This document shows positions 16,477-26,368 of a DNA stretch of 64,000 nucleotides, piece by piece (the stretch's first letter is position 1; every line of letters begins with the position of its first letter). The translations under genes and the position numbers were made by a program. This stretch comes from Polaromonas sp. (GTDB lineage Bacteria > Pseudomonadota > Gammaproteobacteria > Burkholderiales > Burkholderiaceae_C): contig JAAFIP010000004.1 in assembly GCA_013297865.1 (NCBI GenBank), positions 186,001-250,000 of the forward strand, written 5' to 3'. Below the pieces are notes generated by a model. That model saw only the letters and a program-made list of their open reading frames with translations. It searched no databases and had not been told where the DNA came from.

Positions 16477-17547
16477 CTACTGCAGCAAGGCCTGTGAGAA
16501 TTCTCGGGCACTGAAAGTTTCCAGGTCTTCGAGTTTTTCTCCTACGCCGATGAAATAGACGCCCAGCGGCTTGAGTGCAGGCTGTTTGACCGCACGCTCG
16601 CGCGCCCACAGTGCAATGGCTGCAATCACCCCGCCTTTGGCAGTGCCGTCCAGTTTGGTGATGATCAGCCCGGTGACCTGCAGGGCATCGTCAAATGCCT
16701 TGACCTGAGTGAGGGCGTTCTGCCCGGTGTTGCCGTCAATCACGAGCAGTACCTCATGCGGAGCTGACGCGTCAGCCTTGGTGACCACACGCTTGATTTT
16801 TTTGATCTCTTCCATCAGGTGCAGTTGGGTGGGCAGGCGACCCGCCGTGTCCACCATCACCACATCGCGGCCACGTGCCTTGCCAGCGCTCACGGCATCA
16901 AAGCTCACTGCCGCCGGGTCACCACCGTCCTGGCTGATGATCTCCACACTGTTGCGGTCGGCCCAGACGCCCAGCTGCTCGCGCGCAGCGGCCCGAAAGG
17001 TGTCCGCCGCAGCCAGCAGCACGCTGGCACCCGAGTCGGCCAGATGCTTGGTAAGCTTGCCAATTGAGGTAGTTTTGCCAGCGCCATTGACGCCAGCGAT
17101 CATCATCACTGTAGGCTTGTGCTCGCCAATCACCAGCGGCCTTTGCAGAGGCAGCAGCAGCTCGGTGAAGGCATCGGCTAGCAAAGCCTTGACGGCTGCA
17201 GGGTCGGTAGTTTTGGATTCCTTGACGCGGCGCTTGAGGTCGGCCAGCAGGTGTTCTGTAGCGCCCACACCCGCGTCGCTCATCAAGAGGGCCGATTCGA
17301 GTTCTTCATACAGGGCATCATCGATCTGCGTGCCTGTGAACACGGTGGCAATTGAGCTGCCAGTCTTGCGCAGGCCATTTTTGAGCTTGGTAAGCCAGCC
17401 CTGGCGCGGGGCAGCAGTTGCGGTGCTGCTGACCAAGGCAGCCTCTGTGCTGGCTGCCACAGGCGTGGCGCTGACCAGGGCGGGGGGCACAGTTTCCACT
17501 GCAGGTGCAGGGATTTCAGGGGCTTTTTTACGGAAAAACGAGAACAT
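16477..17547 (-). CDS. ftsY: Signal recognition particle receptor FtsY
   Basis: The 356-residue SRP receptor GTPase, which brings ribosome-SRP complexes to the Sec translocon. An N-terminal Pro/Ala-rich A region (to about 50) is followed by the N domain and by the G domain with P-loop GVNGAGKTT (152-160), DTAGRLPTQ and TKLDGTAKGG. The start is only 29 bases from the oppositely directed M16 peptidase start. Confidence 0.96.
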   Translation of the reverse strand: MFSFFRKKAPEIPAPAVETVPPALVSATPVAASTEAALVSSTATAAPRQGWLTKLKNGLRKTGSSIATVFTGTQIDDALYEELESALLMSDAGVGATEHLLADLKRRVKESKTTDPAAVKALLADAFTELLLPLQRPLVIGEHKPTVMMIAGVNGAGKTTSIGKLTKHLADSGASVLLAAADTFRAAAREQLGVWADRNSVEIISQDGGDPAAVSFDAVSAGKARGRDVVMVDTAGRLPTQLHLMEEIKKIKRVVTKADASAPHEVLLVIDGNTGQNALTQVKAFDDALQVTGLIITKLDGTAKGGVIAAIALWARERAVKQPALKPLGVYFIGVGEKLEDLETFSAREFSQALLQ

Positions 17548-17576
17548 TTGGTGAGTTTCTACAATCAGAGCATTCT

Positions 17577-18977
17577 ATGAAAATATTCCGTACTCTTTTA
17601 TCCACTGTCGCAACCGTCTGCCTGGCTGGCGCGGCACTGGCCCAAAACGCCCCTGTTACCACGGCCCAGCAGTTCAGCTTGCCCAACGGCCTGACGGTCA
17701 TTATCAAGCCCGATCGCCGCGCGCCTACGGCGGTGCACATGCTGTGGGTGCGGGTGGGCGCGATGGACGAGGTGGACGGCACCAGCGGCGTGGCCCATGT
17801 GCTGGAGCATATGCTGTTCAAAGGCACCGACGTGCTCAAGGCGGGCGAGTTTTCGCAGAGGGTGGCGGCGCTGGGTGGGCGCGAGAACGCTTTTACCGCG
17901 CGCGATTACACCGGCTATTTCCAGCAGATTCCCTCCAACAAGCTTGAAGAGGTGATCAAGCTGGAGGCCAACCGGTTTGCCAGCAACCGCTGGCCTGATG
18001 AGGAATTCAAAAAAGAAATTGAAGTGGTCAAGGAAGAGCGCCGCTCGCGTACCGAGGACAATCCGCGCAGCCTGATGTGGGAAGCTCTCAATGCGGTTAT
18101 GTTCAGTGCCTCGCCTTACCGGCGTCCCATCATCGGCTGGATGAGTGACCTGGACGCGATGACTCCTGACGATGCACGCAACTTTTACAGGCAGTGGTAT
18201 ACACCGAACAACGCTGCTGTGGTGATCGCGGGCGATGTGGACGTGGCCGCTGCCCGCGCGCTGGTGGAAAAGCACTATGGCGCCATCCCTTCGCGTGCCC
18301 TGCCAGCGCGCAAGCCGCGCGAGGAGCCTGCCCAGTCGGGTCTGCGGCGCCTGGAGTTCAAGGCACCTGCCGAGCAGGCCTATGTGGGCCTGGCTTTCAA
18401 GGTGCCGCAGATCACATCCCCTGCAGCCACGGACACCGCCACAGTGGACAGCTATGCGCTGACGGTGCTGTCCGCTGTGCTGGACGGTTACAGTGGCGCG
18501 CGTATGGACCGGGCGTTGACCCAGGGCGATGACCGGGTGGCCGACAGTGCGGGGGCCTACTGCGCTCTGTCGGGCCGCGGGCCGCAGATCTGCGCGCTCG
18601 ATGGTGTGCCAGCCAAAGGCAAAACCGCAGCCCAGCTGGAGGCTGCGCTGCGCGCGCAGGTGGCCAAAGTGGCCAAGGAAGGCGTCAGCGAGGCGGAGCT
18701 TAGCCGCGTCAAAACACAATGGGTAGCAGGGCAGGTGTACCAGCAGGATTCGGTGTTCTCGCAGGCGCGCTCGCTGGGGGCCAACTGGGCCACCGGGCTG
18801 CCGCTGGACACCGACAACGTGGTGATCGAGCGGCTGCGCAAAGTTACGGCCCAGCAGGTTCAGGACGTGGCAGCCAGGTATTTTGGCGACGACGCTTTGA
18901 CAGTGGGCACCCTGATTCCCCAGCCACCAGACCCCAACCGCAAACCCCGCAAGCCGCCTGCTGGCAGCAGACATTGA
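17577..18977 (+). CDS. M16 family zinc metallopeptidase (catalytic partner)
   Basis: A 466-residue exported peptidase: signal peptide with cleavage after LAGAALA, then the inverted zinc motif HVLEH (residues 74-78) and the downstream Glu region EVVKEERRSR. The ATG at 17577 is chosen because the longer frame overlaps ftsY and adds nothing hydrophobic. Processing peptidases of this type act as pairs; the next gene encodes the non-catalytic partner. Divergent pairing with ftsY is usual in Burkholderiales. Confidence 0.93.
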   Translation: MKIFRTLLSTVATVCLAGAALAQNAPVTTAQQFSLPNGLTVIIKPDRRAPTAVHMLWVRVGAMDEVDGTSGVAHVLEHMLFKGTDVLKAGEFSQRVAALGGRENAFTARDYTGYFQQIPSNKLEEVIKLEANRFASNRWPDEEFKKEIEVVKEERRSRTEDNPRSLMWEALNAVMFSASPYRRPIIGWMSDLDAMTPDDARNFYRQWYTPNNAAVVIAGDVDVAAARALVEKHYGAIPSRALPARKPREEPAQSGLRRLEFKAPAEQAYVGLAFKVPQITSPAATDTATVDSYALTVLSAVLDGYSGARMDRALTQGDDRVADSAGAYCALSGRGPQICALDGVPAKGKTAAQLEAALRAQVAKVAKEGVSEAELSRVKTQWVAGQVYQQDSVFSQARSLGANWATGLPLDTDNVVIERLRKVTAQQVQDVAARYFGDDALTVGTLIPQPPDPNRKPRKPPAGSRH

Positions 18978-18991
18978 AGGGTAACAGCACC

Positions 18992-20332
18992 ATGATTACT
19001 ATTAAAAATATAGCTGCTCCCGCGATATTCTATTGGGCTGCAGCCGTTTTTCCTATATATTCCTGGGCCAAACTGCCCATTGAGCGCACCACTTTGCCCA
19101 GTGGCGCGCAGGTATATGTGGTCTCCAGCATGGGCATTCCGATGGTGGATGTGCAGATCGAATTTGACGCGGGTGCAAGGCGTGATCCGCAGGGCCTGGC
19201 GGGCCTGGCCAACGTGACCAGCGGCCAGCTCAGCAAAGGCGTGCTGGCCCATAGCGGCCGTCCGGCGCTGGATGAAAACCAACTGGGCGAGGCCTGGGCT
19301 GACCTGGGTGCAAGCTTTGGCGCAGCCGCAGGTGATGACCGCATGGGCTTTTCGCTGCGCTCGCTGACCTATCCCGACCTGTTGCCCAAGGCGGTGGCAC
19401 TGGCGGCCCAGCAAATGGCTGCGCCCGCCTTTACCACTGCCCTGTGGCAGCGCGATGCCGAGCGTATCAGTGCCAGCATCAAGGAAAACAACACCAAACC
19501 AGCCACCATAGCCAATCGCCGTTTCAACGCTGCGGTCTATGGCACGCACCCCTATGGCAACGAACTGACCGAAGAGAGCCTGCTCCGTATCACAGTAGAG
19601 GCCATGCGCAGCTTCTATGCGGCCCATGTACGTGCCTGCCGAGCCAAGGTCAGCATTGTGGGCGCGCTGAGCCAGGCGCAGGCGGTGCAGGTGGCGACGC
19701 AGTTGCTAGCCGGTCTGCCGCAGGGCGGCTGCGATGCAGCGCCTGCAGTGCCCGAGGTGCAGCCGCTGGCAGCAGCGCAGGACATCAAGGTGCCATTTGA
19801 CTCGGCCCAGGCCCACGTGATGATCGGCCAACCAGGCTACAAACGCAGCGATCCTGACTTTTTTGCGCTGCTTGTGGGCAACCATATCCTGGGTGGCGGT
19901 GGCTTTACCTCGCGCCTGACGCAGGAAGTGCGCGAAAAGCGTGGTCTGAGCTACAGCGTCTACAGCTACTTCAGCCCCGGCTTGCATGCGGGCGCCTTTG
20001 CTATCGGCCTGCAGACCCGCCCTGACCAGGCAGCGCAGGCGGTGCAGGTCTCGCGCGATGTGCTGGCCAGCTTTGTGGCCAATGGCCCGAGCGAGCAGGA
20101 GCTGCAGGCCGCCAAGGACAATCTGATCGGCGGCTTTGCGCTGCGGATTGACTCGAACAAAAAACTGCTGGACAACGTGGCCAACATCGCCTGGGTAGGC
20201 CTGCCGCTGGACTATCTGGCAGGTTGGACCCAGCAGGTTGAAAAAATCACGGCTGCCGATGTCAAAGCGGCCTTGCAGCGCAAGCTGCAGCCGCAGAAGA
20301 TGGTGACCGTGGTGGTGGGAGGCGGCAATTGA
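18992..20332 (+). CDS. M16 family peptidase-like protein (non-catalytic partner)
   Basis: A 446-residue M16 protein lacking HxxEH: the equivalent stretch reads GLAGLANVTSGQLSKG. It should therefore be the structural partner of the upstream peptidase, as alpha subunits are in mitochondrial processing peptidase. The C-terminal REKRGLSYSVYSYF is the family's conserved R/Y region. The ATG at 18992 follows GAAGGG at ten bases. The signal peptide MITIKNIAAPAIFYWAAAVF is encoded almost entirely by a dispersed repeat. Confidence 0.92.
   Translation: MITIKNIAAPAIFYWAAAVFPIYSWAKLPIERTTLPSGAQVYVVSSMGIPMVDVQIEFDAGARRDPQGLAGLANVTSGQLSKGVLAHSGRPALDENQLGEAWADLGASFGAAAGDDRMGFSLRSLTYPDLLPKAVALAAQQMAAPAFTTALWQRDAERISASIKENNTKPATIANRRFNAAVYGTHPYGNELTEESLLRITVEAMRSFYAAHVRACRAKVSIVGALSQAQAVQVATQLLAGLPQGGCDAAPAVPEVQPLAAAQDIKVPFDSAQAHVMIGQPGYKRSDPDFFALLVGNHILGGGGFTSRLTQEVREKRGLSYSVYSYFSPGLHAGAFAIGLQTRPDQAAQAVQVSRDVLASFVANGPSEQELQAAKDNLIGGFALRIDSNKKLLDNVANIAWVGLPLDYLAGWTQQVEKITAADVKAALQRKLQPQKMVTVVVGGGN
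18995..19045 (+). repeat. Dispersed ~50-bp repeat, copy 3 (inside a signal peptide)
   Basis: Forward copy with the intact left end ACTATTAAAAATATAGCTGC, the CCCGCGATATTCTATTGG centre, and the GGCTGCAGCC right end. It starts three bases after the ATG of the second M16 gene and encodes residues 2-18. Confidence 0.9.
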
Positions 20333-20979
20333 GCAAGCAGTCTCTGCGCGCGGCCAGCGCCACACAGGGCAAGGCAAAGCCTGCTACGCGCCACACTGGA
20401 GGCCACGCCAGCCCCTCCAAAGCGGCGGGAGAAGTCCGCATCATCGGTGGCCTGTGGAAGCGCACCAAGCTGCCAGTAGCCCAGCACCCGGGCCTGCGCC
20501 CTACGCCTGACCGTGTGCGCGAAACACTGTTCAACTGGCTGGGCCAGGACATGACGGGTCTGCGCTGTGTGGACGCCTTCGCAGGCACCGGTGCGCTGGG
20601 CCTGGAGGCGGCGTCCCGAGGCGCGGCCGACGTGCTGCTGGTGGAGTCTGAAGCCAGGCTGGTGGCGCAACTGCACAACCTGGTCACCAAGCTGCAGGCG
20701 GGGATGGTGCGCATCCAGCGCGGCGACGCCATTGCCGCTTTGCAGGCCCTACCCAAGGGCAGTATGGACGTTGTGTTTCTGGACCCACCGTTTGACGCCC
20801 CCGTGTTTGACAAAGCGCTGGCCGCAGCTGCCCAGGCGCTGTCTGCACGGGGCGCTGTGTATCTGGAGGCGCCGAAGGCCTGGACAGACAGCGATGTGTC
20901 TCGCTGGGGCTTGAAGGTCGTGCGCAGCGCCAAAGCGGGTATGGTGCATTACCACCTTCTGACCCACGCAGCGCCCTAG
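20329..20979 (+). CDS. rsmD: 16S rRNA (guanine(966)-N(2))-methyltransferase RsmD
   Basis: A 216-residue SAM-dependent methyltransferase that modifies G966 of 16S rRNA. RIIGGLWKRTKLPV and LRPTPDRVRETLFNWL are the family's substrate-binding stretch; VDAFAGTGALGLEAASRG is SAM motif I and VVFLDPPFDAPV the catalytic DPPF. The start is TTG at 20329, overlapping the TGA of the M16 gene (TTGA), which indicates coupling. The first ~35 residues are a basic/Ala-rich variable tail. Confidence 0.94.
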   Translation: MSKQSLRAASATQGKAKPATRHTGGHASPSKAAGEVRIIGGLWKRTKLPVAQHPGLRPTPDRVRETLFNWLGQDMTGLRCVDAFAGTGALGLEAASRGAADVLLVESEARLVAQLHNLVTKLQAGMVRIQRGDAIAALQALPKGSMDVVFLDPPFDAPVFDKALAAAAQALSARGAVYLEAPKAWTDSDVSRWGLKVVRSAKAGMVHYHLLTHAAP

Positions 20980-20998
20980 CCCGGGTATCATTACGGGT

Positions 20999-21765
<767 letters not shown>

Positions 21766-21985
21766 TGGTGGGCTCGCTCCCAAATGTATATCAAGCTATC
21801 TATCCAATAGCATATTTCAGCGATATATATAGGTTTCGCGGCATATAGCTACTGTTGCACCGCGCTTGCAAATGTATCTGAGGCAAGCCAAATGTGTCGC
21901 AAGCAACAGCAAGCAAAAGCGTTTGGTGATCGGCTGCGCATGCGGTGCAATAGGGATTCCTTCAACTTGAACAGGAGTTCTTCTG

Positions 21986-22297
21986 ATGACTTTTAAATCA
22001 CATACTTTGGTCGCTACCGCTGCATTGACACTGCTATCTGCTGGTGCCGTCTGGGCCCAGTCCACCGCGCCTGCTGCTGGCACAGCACCAGCTGCCGCTG
22101 CTCCGGCAGCTGCAGAAAAGCCCATGAGTGCCAAGGACATGTCTGCCGCATTCACCAAGGCTGACGCCAACAAGGACGGCAAACTGGACAAGACAGAGGC
22201 TGAAGGCGTGCCAGGCTTGGCTGCCAAGTTCGATCAGGCAGATGCTGATGGCGACAAGTCGATCTCTAAAGCCGAGTTTGAAAAAGCCATGAAGTAG
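21986..22297 (+). CDS. Exported EF-hand calcium-binding protein
   Basis: A 103-residue protein: signal peptide ending SAGAVWAQ, an Ala/Pro-rich spacer (about 25-45), and two EF-hand loops, DANKDGKLDKTE and DADGDKSISKAE, spaced as one EF pair. It probably binds calcium in the periplasm; a partner is not known. CAGGAG lies eight bases before the ATG. The gene stands alone, followed by hairpins that look like a terminator. The ~220-bp gap upstream (21766-21985) is AT-richer than its surroundings and shows no gene. Confidence 0.88.
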   Translation: MTFKSHTLVATAALTLLSAGAVWAQSTAPAAGTAPAAAAPAAAEKPMSAKDMSAAFTKADANKDGKLDKTEAEGVPGLAAKFDQADADGDKSISKAEFEKAMK

Positions 22298-22305
22298 TAG
22301 TGTCA

Positions 22306-22362
22306 AGACTGTCTTTTTGACAGTCTGGCGCTGGGTGCCTGCTTGCAGGCACCCATTTTTTT
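22306..22362 (+). terminator. Rho-independent terminator after the EF-hand gene
   Basis: A first hairpin (AGACTGTC/GACAGTCT, 22306-22326) is followed by a perfect ten-base stem GGGTGCCTGC-TT-GCAGGCACCC (22333-22354) and a T run. Confidence 0.85.
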
Positions 22363-22400
22363 ACCAGTGCACTTCTTTGGCACTGAATTGGTTTGTATGC

Positions 22401-23174
22401 ATGCAAAAAATCCCGTTTTCCACTAGCCAGCATGCCTTGTTTTTGGATTTTGACGGCACGCTTGCTGATATTGCACCGCATCCCGGCGCGGTACATGTGC
22501 ACGCCAGCTTGGTCAGCACGTTGCACAGCATCTATCACCTGCTGGGGGGTGCACTCGCGATTGTCTCTGGCAGGCGTATTGCCGAAATCGACAGTTTTCT
22601 CACGCCACTGGTGCTGCCTGCTGCGGGCGAGCATGGCACCCAATGGCGCAATGCCCAGGGTGAGCTGCTGGAGCTGGACGACCAGGTGATTGCGCCCATG
22701 CTGGCACCGATCGTGCACGCTGCTGAGCAACTGGTGCAGCAGCATGGCGAGCTGCTGCTGGAGCGCAAAACAGCAGGTTTTGCGCTGCACTACCGCATGG
22801 CACCAGCGCTGTACACCCTGTGCTGGAATACGCTGATGCCCATGGTGCAACGCACCCCGGCGCTGGCCCTCATGCGCGGCAAATATGTGATGGAAGTGGT
22901 GCCCAGTGCGATCGACAAAGGCACGGCCATCGCCAGTTTTTTGCAGACCGCACCGTTTGCAGGGCGCATACCTGTATTCATTGGCGATGATGTGACCGAC
23001 GAGTCGGGCTTTGCCAAAGCGCAGGAGCTTGGCGGTCACGGTGTCAAGGTGGGCGCAGGCCCCAGTGTGGCACTGCACCGCTGCCCCAACCCTGCGGCTT
23101 TGCGTGCCTGGCTGGAACAGGCTGTGCACACGCCACAGCCCAGGCTGTCCGGCCTGCTGGCGCACGCGGCATGA
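22401..23174 (+). CDS. otsB: Trehalose-6-phosphate phosphatase OtsB
   Basis: A 257-residue HAD-family phosphatase that removes phosphate from trehalose 6-phosphate. The nucleophile motif LDFDGTLADI has Asp16 and Asp18; VSGRR is the second motif; DKGTAI and FIGDDVTDESGF give the Lys and acidic motifs. Start ATG at 22401. The stop overlaps the GH15 start (ATGA). With GH15 and otsA it forms a trehalose operon. Confidence 0.94.
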   Translation: MQKIPFSTSQHALFLDFDGTLADIAPHPGAVHVHASLVSTLHSIYHLLGGALAIVSGRRIAEIDSFLTPLVLPAAGEHGTQWRNAQGELLELDDQVIAPMLAPIVHAAEQLVQQHGELLLERKTAGFALHYRMAPALYTLCWNTLMPMVQRTPALALMRGKYVMEVVPSAIDKGTAIASFLQTAPFAGRIPVFIGDDVTDESGFAKAQELGGHGVKVGAGPSVALHRCPNPAALRAWLEQAVHTPQPRLSGLLAHAA

Positions 23175-24958
23175 GCGCCGACGCTGGTCTATCTCTGGGA
23201 ATTATTGGCAACTGCGCCTACAGCGCACTGATCGACGGCCAGGCCCGCATGGTTTGGTGCTGTCTGCCGCGCTTTGATGGCGACCCCGTGTTCAATGCGC
23301 TGATTGACCAGGGCGAACACGCCAGCAGCTTTGCCATCGAGATCGAAGATTTTTCGCACGCTACCCAAGCGTATGAAACCAATACGGCAGTGCTGCGTAC
23401 CCAGCTGTATGACCGCGCAGGCCAGGGGATTGAAATCACCGACTTTGCCCCCCGCTTCTACAGCCGTGCCCGCTTTTTCAGGCCCATGACGATCGTGCGC
23501 CGTGTGCGCCCGATTTCGGGTGCGCCTAGGGTGCGCGTACGCCTCAACCCCCGTTTCGACTGGGGGCGCAGCGCGCCAGCCATGACACGTGGCAGCAACC
23601 ATGTGCGCTATGTGGGCGCCGATCTGGCGCTGCGCCTGAACACGGACGCACCAGTGACCCATGTGCTGGCGCAAACCCCTTTTGTGCTCACGCGCGAATG
23701 CAATTTTCTGCTCGGCAGCGACGAGACCTTGAACGAAGGTATTGCCGACACCGCACGCAATTTTGAGCAGGAGACGCTGAGCTACTGGCGGCACTGGACG
23801 CAACGCTTGGCGATCCCGATGCAGTGGCAGGATGCGGTGATCCGTGCAGCCATCACGCTCAAGCTCTCGCTGTTTGAAGACACTGGCGCCATCGTGGCCG
23901 CCATGACCACCAGCATCCCTGAGTCTGCGCACAGCCAGCGTAACTGGGATTACCGCTACTGCTGGCTGCGCGATGCGTTTTTTGTGGTGCGTGCGCTTAA
24001 CAGCCTGTCGGAAGTGGGCACGATGGAAGACTATCTGCGCTATCTATCCAACGTGCTGGAGCATGCACGTGGCGGGCACATTCAGCCGTTGTACGGTATT
24101 GGCCTGGAGACCGAGCTGCCCGAGTCCATCATGGCGCATTTGACAGGCTACCAGGGCATGGGTCCAGTGCGTGTGGGCAACCAGGCCCAGGAGCATTTTC
24201 AACACGATGTGTACGGCAATGTGGTGCTGGCTGCAGCGCAGGCCTTCCATGACCAGCGCCTGCTCCATCGCGCAGGTGTGGCCGAGTTCAACCGACTGGA
24301 AGCCGTGGGTGAGCGGGCCGTGCAGGTGTTTGAGCAGCCCGATGCGGGCATGTGGGAGCTGCGCACCCGCAGCAGGGTGCACACCTCGTCAGCGCTGATG
24401 TGCTGGGCGGCCTGCGACAGGCTGGGCAAGATCGCGCAGCGTCTGGGCCTGGCACTGCGGGCGGCTTACTGGCACAACTGTGCTCAGGTCATGCACACCC
24501 GCATCACCGCCCAAGCCTGGAGCGAAGAGCGCAAAGCCTTTGCTGAAAGCTATGGCGGGCGCGATCTGGACGCCAGCGTGCTGCTGATGGCCGAGGTTGG
24601 CTTCATCCAGGGCACCGACCCCCGCTTTGTCGCGACAGTGGACGCGCTGGAAAAGCATCTGTGCGATGGCCCTTATATGCGCCGCTATGAGGCAGCCGAT
24701 GACTTTGGCAAGCCGGAGACGGCATTCAACATCTGCACGTTCTGGCGCATTGACGCGCTGGCGCGCATTGGGCGTGTGGCCCAGGCGAAGGACATCTTTG
24801 AAAGCATGCTGGCCGCGCGCAATCCGCTGGGTCTGCTGTCGGAAGACACCCATCCCGTGACGGGAGACATGTGGGGCAATTTTCCCCAAACCTACTCGAT
24901 GGTGGGCATCATCAATGCCGCGGTGCGCCTGTCTGCGCCGTGGGACAGCGTGGTGTAG
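23171..24958 (+). CDS. Glycoside hydrolase family 15 protein (glucoamylase/trehalase-like)
   Basis: A 595-residue cytoplasmic protein without signal peptide. N-terminal GIIGNCAYSALIDGQARMVWCCLPRFD and the beta-sandwich part are followed by an (alpha/alpha)6 barrel with NWDYRYCWLRDAFFVVRALN, GMWELRTRSRVHTSSALMCWAACDRLG and FNICTFWRIDALARIG, all GH15 features. Members hydrolyse alpha-glucosides; a cytoplasmic member between otsB and otsA could be a trehalase-like or maltooligosaccharide enzyme (inference). Overlaps otsB by four bases; otsA begins four bases after its stop. Confidence 0.9.
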   Translation: MSADAGLSLGIIGNCAYSALIDGQARMVWCCLPRFDGDPVFNALIDQGEHASSFAIEIEDFSHATQAYETNTAVLRTQLYDRAGQGIEITDFAPRFYSRARFFRPMTIVRRVRPISGAPRVRVRLNPRFDWGRSAPAMTRGSNHVRYVGADLALRLNTDAPVTHVLAQTPFVLTRECNFLLGSDETLNEGIADTARNFEQETLSYWRHWTQRLAIPMQWQDAVIRAAITLKLSLFEDTGAIVAAMTTSIPESAHSQRNWDYRYCWLRDAFFVVRALNSLSEVGTMEDYLRYLSNVLEHARGGHIQPLYGIGLETELPESIMAHLTGYQGMGPVRVGNQAQEHFQHDVYGNVVLAAAQAFHDQRLLHRAGVAEFNRLEAVGERAVQVFEQPDAGMWELRTRSRVHTSSALMCWAACDRLGKIAQRLGLALRAAYWHNCAQVMHTRITAQAWSEERKAFAESYGGRDLDASVLLMAEVGFIQGTDPRFVATVDALEKHLCDGPYMRRYEAADDFGKPETAFNICTFWRIDALARIGRVAQAKDIFESMLAARNPLGLLSEDTHPVTGDMWGNFPQTYSMVGIINAAVRLSAPWDSVV

Positions 24959-24962
24959 CAGC

Positions 24963-26363
24963 ATGGGCCGCCTTGTTGTCGTCTCCAACCGTGTCGCCGA
25001 CCCGCGCAAGAGCGCAGCGGGCGGCCTGGCTGTTGCTGTAGGCCAGGCCCTGGAAGCTGCGGGTGGTGTGTGGATGGGCTGGAGTGGCAAGGTCAGCGAA
25101 GATGCCGACGATGCCCCGCTGCAGATGCAGCGCAGTGGCAATGTACAGCTGGCTACCTTCGACCTCAATGCCCAGCAGCATGACCGGTTTTATCTGGGTT
25201 ATAGCAATGGTGTGCTGTGGCCCGTGTTCCATTACCGGTTGGATCTGGCAGACTTTGACGCAGGCTATTTTGAAGCTTATCGCGATGTGAACATGCTGTT
25301 TGCGCGCAGGCTGCTGGCTGTGCTGCGGCCTGACGATGTCATCTGGATCCATGACTACCACCTGATTCCCCTGGCAGCCAAGTTGCGCCAGCTGGGATGC
25401 CAGCAGCGCATGGGTTTTTTCCTGCATATTCCGCTGCCCCCGCCCTTGATGCTGGCGGCCATTCCCCGGCATGCCTGGCTGATGGAGCGTTTGTTTGCCT
25501 ACGATGTCGTGGGCTTTCAAAGCCAGGCGGATGTGCAGCATTTTTCGGGCTATGTGCAGCAGGAGCTGGGTGCCGAATCGATGACAGCCAACGGGCAGGA
25601 TGCGCAGCAATTTCGCGCCTTGGGCAGCAGCTTCAGCCGCGATGTGCGCGTGCAGGCCTTTCCGATCGGTATGGATGTGGAGGAATTCAGGCATCTGGCG
25701 CTTGGAAAAGATGCGCGTGAAGCCTTTACCACCACCCGCGAGCAATATGCGCGCAGGCGGCTTTTGATCGGCATTGACCGGCTGGACTATTCCAAAGGCA
25801 TTCCCCACCGCATCCGCGCCTTTCGCGAGCTGCTATTGCAGTTCCCGGAAAACCGCGACAGCGCCACCCTGATCCAGATTGCCTCGCCCAGCCGCGAAAC
25901 GGTAGACGCCTATGCCGACATACGCCAGGAGCTGGAGGGCCTGTGTGGTGCCATCAATGGCGATTTCGGCAATCTGGACTGGATGCCTGTGCGCTACATC
26001 CACCGCACGGTGGCGCGCAAACGCCTGCCTGGGCTGTGCAGAGCTGCGCGCGTGGGCCTGGTCACGCCGCTGCGTGACGGCATGAATCTGGTGGCCAAGG
26101 AGTTTGTTGTGGCCCAAGACGCGCAAGACCCTGGGGTGCTGGTGCTGTCACGCTTTGCGGGTGCTGCAGAGCAACTCAAGCAGGCGTTGCTGGTCAACCC
26201 CTACGACATCCACGGCACAGCGCAGACCATCCAGCGCGCCCTGCACATGCCGCTGGCTGAGCGGCAGGAGCGGCACCAGCAGCTGCTGGCCCATATCGCA
26301 GCGCATGATGTGCATTGGTGGAGTCAGGGCTTTCTGGCGGCACTTAATGCCCCCGCATCTTGA
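24963..26363 (+). CDS. otsA: Trehalose-6-phosphate synthase OtsA
   Basis: A 466-residue GT20 glycosyltransferase joining UDP-glucose and glucose 6-phosphate. [24 protein letters not shown] is the N-terminal loop, [17 protein letters not shown] the central motif, [16 protein letters not shown] the UDP-binding stretch, and [18 protein letters not shown] the C-terminal motif. ATG at 24963, four bases after GH15. Trehalose protects against desiccation and salt. Confidence 0.95.
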   Translation: MGRLVVVSNRVADPRKSAAGGLAVAVGQALEAAGGVWMGWSGKVSEDADDAPLQMQRSGNVQLATFDLNAQQHDRFYLGYSNGVLWPVFHYRLDLADFDAGYFEAYRDVNMLFARRLLAVLRPDDVIWIHDYHLIPLAAKLRQLGCQQRMGFFLHIPLPPPLMLAAIPRHAWLMERLFAYDVVGFQSQADVQHFSGYVQQELGAESMTANGQDAQQFRALGSSFSRDVRVQAFPIGMDVEEFRHLALGKDAREAFTTTREQYARRRLLIGIDRLDYSKGIPHRIRAFRELLLQFPENRDSATLIQIASPSRETVDAYADIRQELEGLCGAINGDFGNLDWMPVRYIHRTVARKRLPGLCRAARVGLVTPLRDGMNLVAKEFVVAQDAQDPGVLVLSRFAGAAEQLKQALLVNPYDIHGTAQTIQRALHMPLAERQERHQQLLAHIAAHDVHWWSQGFLAALNAPAS

Positions 26364-26368
26364 GCAAT

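Noticed and set aside
17598-18974. 458-codon open frame opposite the M16 peptidase
   Set aside because: Composition (His, Arg, Gln rich) and lack of motifs mark it as a shadow of the real gene on the plus strand.
21800-21855. AT-rich stretch that slightly resembles the dispersed repeat (CCAATAGCATATTTC, CATATAGCT)
   Set aside because: Too few positions match the core and the order is broken; could be a decayed copy but cannot be supported.
22266-23165. 299-codon open frame opposite otsB
   Set aside because: Shadow frame; the plus strand has clear HAD phosphatase motifs.
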